This document shows positions 6,153 through 8,444 of a stretch of DNA of 8,444 bases, piece after piece. This DNA comes from an uncultured Alphaproteobacteria bacterium (GTDB lineage Bacteria; Pseudomonadota; Alphaproteobacteria; UBA7985; CAJQQZ01). Made by a program: the position numbers and the translations under genes. Below the pieces are notes generated by a model. That model was not told where the DNA came from, ran no database searches, and saw nothing but the letters and a program-made list of their open reading frames with translations. Numbering within the stretch: the first letter of the stretch is position 1; each line of letters begins with the position of its first letter. The stretch spans positions 1 through 8,444 of the forward strand of contig CAJQQJ010000306.1 of assembly GCA_905480445.1 (NCBI GenBank), given 5' to 3'.

Positions 6153-8039
6153 ATGCTTATCAAAGATGAAATTTCTTTTGATGAATTTGACGACGTCATC
6201 AATCCAAGGAATGAAGACAACGGCTTCGATGAAGTCGTGGAAGGGGCGATTTCTCGGCGCGGGTTTTTGAGTGCTGTCGTCACGGTTGGTGCTGGTGCTT
6301 TTCTTATGAACAACACTGGCTTGACAAAAGTCGCGAGAGCAGTAGTTGATCCTTTTGGATTCGAGGCCGTCATAGCCAACAGTGAAGACACCATTACCTT
6401 GCCGCCAGGATACAAGTGGGAGAGCCTCATTCATTGGGGTGACCCGCTTTGGTCCGACGGGCTGGAGTTCAATCCTGAAACAAGAGGAACGGCTGCTAGC
6501 CAAGCACGCGCTTTCGGTGACAACAATGATGGTATGTCGCTTTTTCGTCATGAAGATCGACACCTGATGGTCGTCAACAACGAGCACACCAATCGTTCCA
6601 TAATTTATGGAAATCGAACTTTGGGGCTGCCGGTAAACAGTGACGACGTTAACAAAGGCAAAGCTGCGCACGGCGTTTCGATCTTTGAAATTCAACAGAA
6701 CAGCGGCGGCTGGAGCCTTGTTAAAGACAGCCCTTTCAATCGACGGATTACAGCGGACACTGAGATGGAGGTGTCTGGTCCAGCTGCTGGCTACGATCTG
6801 CTTAAGACCGCCGTTGATCCAACTGGCACTAAAAGTCTCGGCACTTGGAATAACTGCGGAAATGGTGAAACGCCTTGGGGCACTTACTTGGCTTGCGAAG
6901 AAAACTTCAATGGCTATTTTTCATCCTCTGATCCGACCTTGGAAATTCATGACGCCTTCAAACGTTACGGGATTTCCGTGATTGATTGGGGCTATGGTTG
7001 GGCTAAGGAAGATGAACGTTTTGACATTTCAAAGCATCCCAATGAGCCTAATCGCGCAGGCTACGTCGTTGAGATTGATCCAAGGGACCCGACCACTACT
7101 CCAAAAAAGCGCACCGCACTTGGCCGCTTCAAGCATGAAAATGCCGAGGTTGTCATTTCTGCAGGCTGCAGGATAGTGGTCTACATGGGCGACGACGAGC
7201 GCGGTGAGTTCCTTTATCGATTTGTTTCAGACGACACCTATTCTGCAGACCGTGATCATTCGGACTTGCTGAACAAGGGCCGCCTCTATGCCGCGAGATT
7301 CAATGAAGATCAAAGAGGTGAATGGCTTGCTTTAACCCCAGAGGCGACCGGCATGTCCGAAGCGGAAATTTGCATCCACACTCGCATGGCCGCATCAGCA
7401 GTTGGCGCAACAACAATGGACCGACCAGAATGGGTCGCTGTCAATCCCAACAAGGTGGAAGTCTACTGCGCATTGACCAACAACAAGCACCGTGGTCGCA
7501 AAGCCAACAAAGGCGGGGACGAAATGCCAGCGGGCGGACCTAATCCACGTAAGAAAAACCTCTTCGGTCAGATCGTTCGCTGGGTTCCAAACAACCAAGA
7601 CCATGGCTCTGACCAATTCACCTGGGACCTTTTCGCGATGGCTGGCAACCCTCTGACCTCTGAGGGTGATAAAGCCGGCTCAAGCAACATCACTGCTGAC
7701 AACATGTTTAACTCCCCCGACGGTCTAGCCTTTGACGACAAGGGGATGTTGTGGATCCAGACAGATGGTAACTACTCCGACGAAGGGCTGTTCGAAGGCA
7801 TGGGTAATAACCAGATGCTTGTTGGTGACACAACAACTGGCGAAATCCGCCGCTTCATGGTCGGCCCAAAAGAAGCCGAAATCACTGGTCTTTGTTGGTC
7901 GTCTGATCGTCGGACATTGTTTGTCGGTGTTCAGCATCTCGGTCAAAAAGGCAACAGCTCCTTCCCAGGTGGCGGCAGTTCGGTCCCTCGTTCAGGGGTT
8001 ATTGCTGTGTCACCAGAAGACGGCGGACTGATTGGCTAA
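6153..8039 (+). CDS. phoX: PhoX-type alkaline phosphatase (DUF839), Tat-exported
   Basis: This 628-residue protein belongs to the PhoX family of calcium/iron-dependent alkaline phosphatases, which release phosphate from phosphomonoesters outside the cytoplasm. It starts with an acidic stretch (1-33), then the twin-arginine motif SRRGFLS (34-40), a hydrophobic core (about 41-52) and an A-x-A site (61-63) predicting cleavage before Val64; export should be by Tat in folded form. Family motifs follow: VVNNEHTN (140-147), NNCGNGETPWGTYLACEENF (233-252) with Cys235 at the expected iron-ligand position, GDDERGEFLYRF (346-357), SPDGLAFDDKGMLWIQTDG (521-539) and GLCWSSDRRTLFVGVQH (579-595). The length is normal for the family and the frame is intact. 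The ATG at 6153 is chosen because an in-frame stop at 6132-6134 lies just upstream and the Tat motif sits where expected. It is divergent from hyuA and converges on the EamA gene. PhoX is commonly induced by phosphate starvation through PhoB, but no clear Pho box was found here. Confidence 0.95.
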   Translation: MLIKDEISFDEFDDVINPRNEDNGFDEVVEGAISRRGFLSAVVTVGAGAFLMNNTGLTKVARAVVDPFGFEAVIANSEDTITLPPGYKWESLIHWGDPLWSDGLEFNPETRGTAASQARAFGDNNDGMSLFRHEDRHLMVVNNEHTNRSIIYGNRTLGLPVNSDDVNKGKAAHGVSIFEIQQNSGGWSLVKDSPFNRRITADTEMEVSGPAAGYDLLKTAVDPTGTKSLGTWNNCGNGETPWGTYLACEENFNGYFSSSDPTLEIHDAFKRYGISVIDWGYGWAKEDERFDISKHPNEPNRAGYVVEIDPRDPTTTPKKRTALGRFKHENAEVVISAGCRIVVYMGDDERGEFLYRFVSDDTYSADRDHSDLLNKGRLYAARFNEDQRGEWLALTPEATGMSEAEICIHTRMAASAVGATTMDRPEWVAVNPNKVEVYCALTNNKHRGRKANKGGDEMPAGGPNPRKKNLFGQIVRWVPNNQDHGSDQFTWDLFAMAGNPLTSEGDKAGSSNITADNMFNSPDGLAFDDKGMLWIQTDGNYSDEGLFEGMGNNQMLVGDTTTGEIRRFMVGPKEAEITGLCWSSDRRTLFVGVQHLGQKGNSSFPGGGSSVPRSGVIAVSPEDGGLIG

Positions 8040-8045
8040 CAACGT

Positions 8046-8444
8046 TCAGCCATCTAGCAATGTTTTAGCGAGGGCCTCTTTTTTCGCCAGTTGGCTTTCT
8101 CGCCAAGCAATATAACAAGCGGAACCAGCAATCACAGCGGCGCCGAGCCAGACCCATATTTCTGGCACTTCACCAAAGAAGACAAAGGCTGCAAGTGCTG
8201 CAAACGGCAGCCGCAAATAGTCGACACTGGAAATGATGGAGGCGTCAGCCAAGCGGTAGGCTCGGATAATGCATTGGTGAGCCAAAAAGGCGATAAACCC
8301 CAAAACTGCGCAGAGAACCCAGGTTTCCGCTGAGGGCGTTTGCCAAACATAAAGCGCTGGCCCCAAGGAGACCGCTGACATGAACAAACCCATGTAGAAA
8401 AGCATGGTATTCGGGCGTTCAGTACCCGTTAGGTTTTTCACCAA
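8046..8444 (-). CDS. DMT superfamily transporter, EamA domain, C-terminal part
   Basis: The 133 codons present (last residue Gly, stop TGA at 8048-8046) read as the second EamA repeat of a drug/metabolite transporter. The segment begins LVKNLTGTERPNTMLFYMGL, the usual inter-repeat sequence, so the frame clearly continues beyond the right edge and no start codon in the window is credible. Four membrane spans are visible at about residues 14-34, 41-62, 69-91 and 95-114 of the fragment. Family features include the YLRLPFAALAAFVFFGEVPE region, where a Pro and a GE turn precede the last helix, and WLGAAVIAGSACYIAW in the last helix. The tail is short, charged and cytoplasmic. Full-length relatives are around 300 residues with ten spans in the inner membrane; they export amino acids, nucleotides, vitamins or other metabolites. 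The substrate is not predictable. Its end lies 6 bp from the end of phoX in tail-to-tail arrangement. Confidence 0.88.
   Translation of the reverse strand: MVKNLTGTERPNTMLFYMGLFMSAVSLGPALYVWQTPSAETWVLCAVLGFIAFLAHQCIIRAYRLADASIISSVDYLRLPFAALAAFVFFGEVPEIWVWLGAAVIAGSACYIAWRESQLAKKEALAKTLLDG

Noticed and set aside
6126..6695. 189-codon minus-strand ORF antisense to phoX
   Set aside because: It lies opposite the well-conserved PhoX signal and N-terminal motifs, has no recognisable domain and is explained as a shadow of the real gene.
8033..8052. Inverted repeat TGGCT/AGCCA between convergent phoX and the EamA gene as a shared terminator
   Set aside because: The stem is only 5 bp with a 10-base loop and has no T tract on either side; too weak to call a terminator.
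8069..8087. GAGGGCCTC followed by a run of six T as a phoX terminator
   Set aside because: The palindrome leaves too small a loop for a useful stem, and the bases are codons of the EamA gene's charged C-terminal tail (KKEALAK).

Overview
The window looks like a stretch of chromosome from a Gram-negative bacterium, most likely a marine or aquatic alphaproteobacterium. That assignment is an inference from the protein families (PhoX phosphatase with a Tat signal, ATP-dependent hydantoinase genes, EamA exporter), the compact gene packing and a GC content near one half by eye. No rRNA, tRNA or other taxonomic marker is present. I saw no insertion sequence, CRISPR array, RNA gene or sign of recent transfer.

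Layout. Positions 1-5853 hold a tightly packed minus-strand operon, read from right to left: hyuA (5853-3748), hyuB (3751-2093), a HisC-like PLP aminotransferase (2096-1023), an Asp/Glu racemase / maleate isomerase-family enzyme (1020-277), and the first 93 codons of a DJ-1/PfpI-family protein (280 to the window edge). Three of the four junctions are 4-nt ATGA stop/start overlaps and the fourth is a 2-nt gap, so the five genes are almost certainly co-transcribed and translationally coupled. Positions 5854-6152 form a 299-bp divergent control region. On the other side, phoX (6153-8039, plus strand) encodes a Tat-exported PhoX-type alkaline phosphatase. It converges, across a 6-bp gap, on the 3' part of a DMT/EamA transporter gene (8444-8046, minus strand, 5' end outside the window).

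How the genes may work together. HyuA and HyuB are the two subunits of the ATP-dependent hydantoinase/oxoprolinase family, which opens five-membered cyclic amides. A downstream aminotransferase, a two-cysteine isomerase/racemase and a DJ-1/PfpI enzyme would fit a catabolic route in which a ring is opened and the resulting amino or dicarboxylic acid is deaminated and isomerised. The substrate cannot be read from sequence, and I do not recognise this five-gene set as a described pathway. PhoX acts outside the cytoplasm on phosphomonoesters and probably belongs to a separate phosphate-scavenging response.

The most interesting structure is the hyuA leader. A TTGACA -35 box, 17-bp spacer and AATAGT -10 box lie on the minus strand. 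They are followed by a 23-codon, arginine-rich ORF with its own Shine-Dalgarno sequence, whose stop codon overlaps a perfect 7-bp hairpin. Next comes a pyrimidine-rich tract, then a hyuA start codon with no visible Shine-Dalgarno sequence. This looks like a candidate leader-peptide or attenuation arrangement, but it rests on sequence inspection alone.
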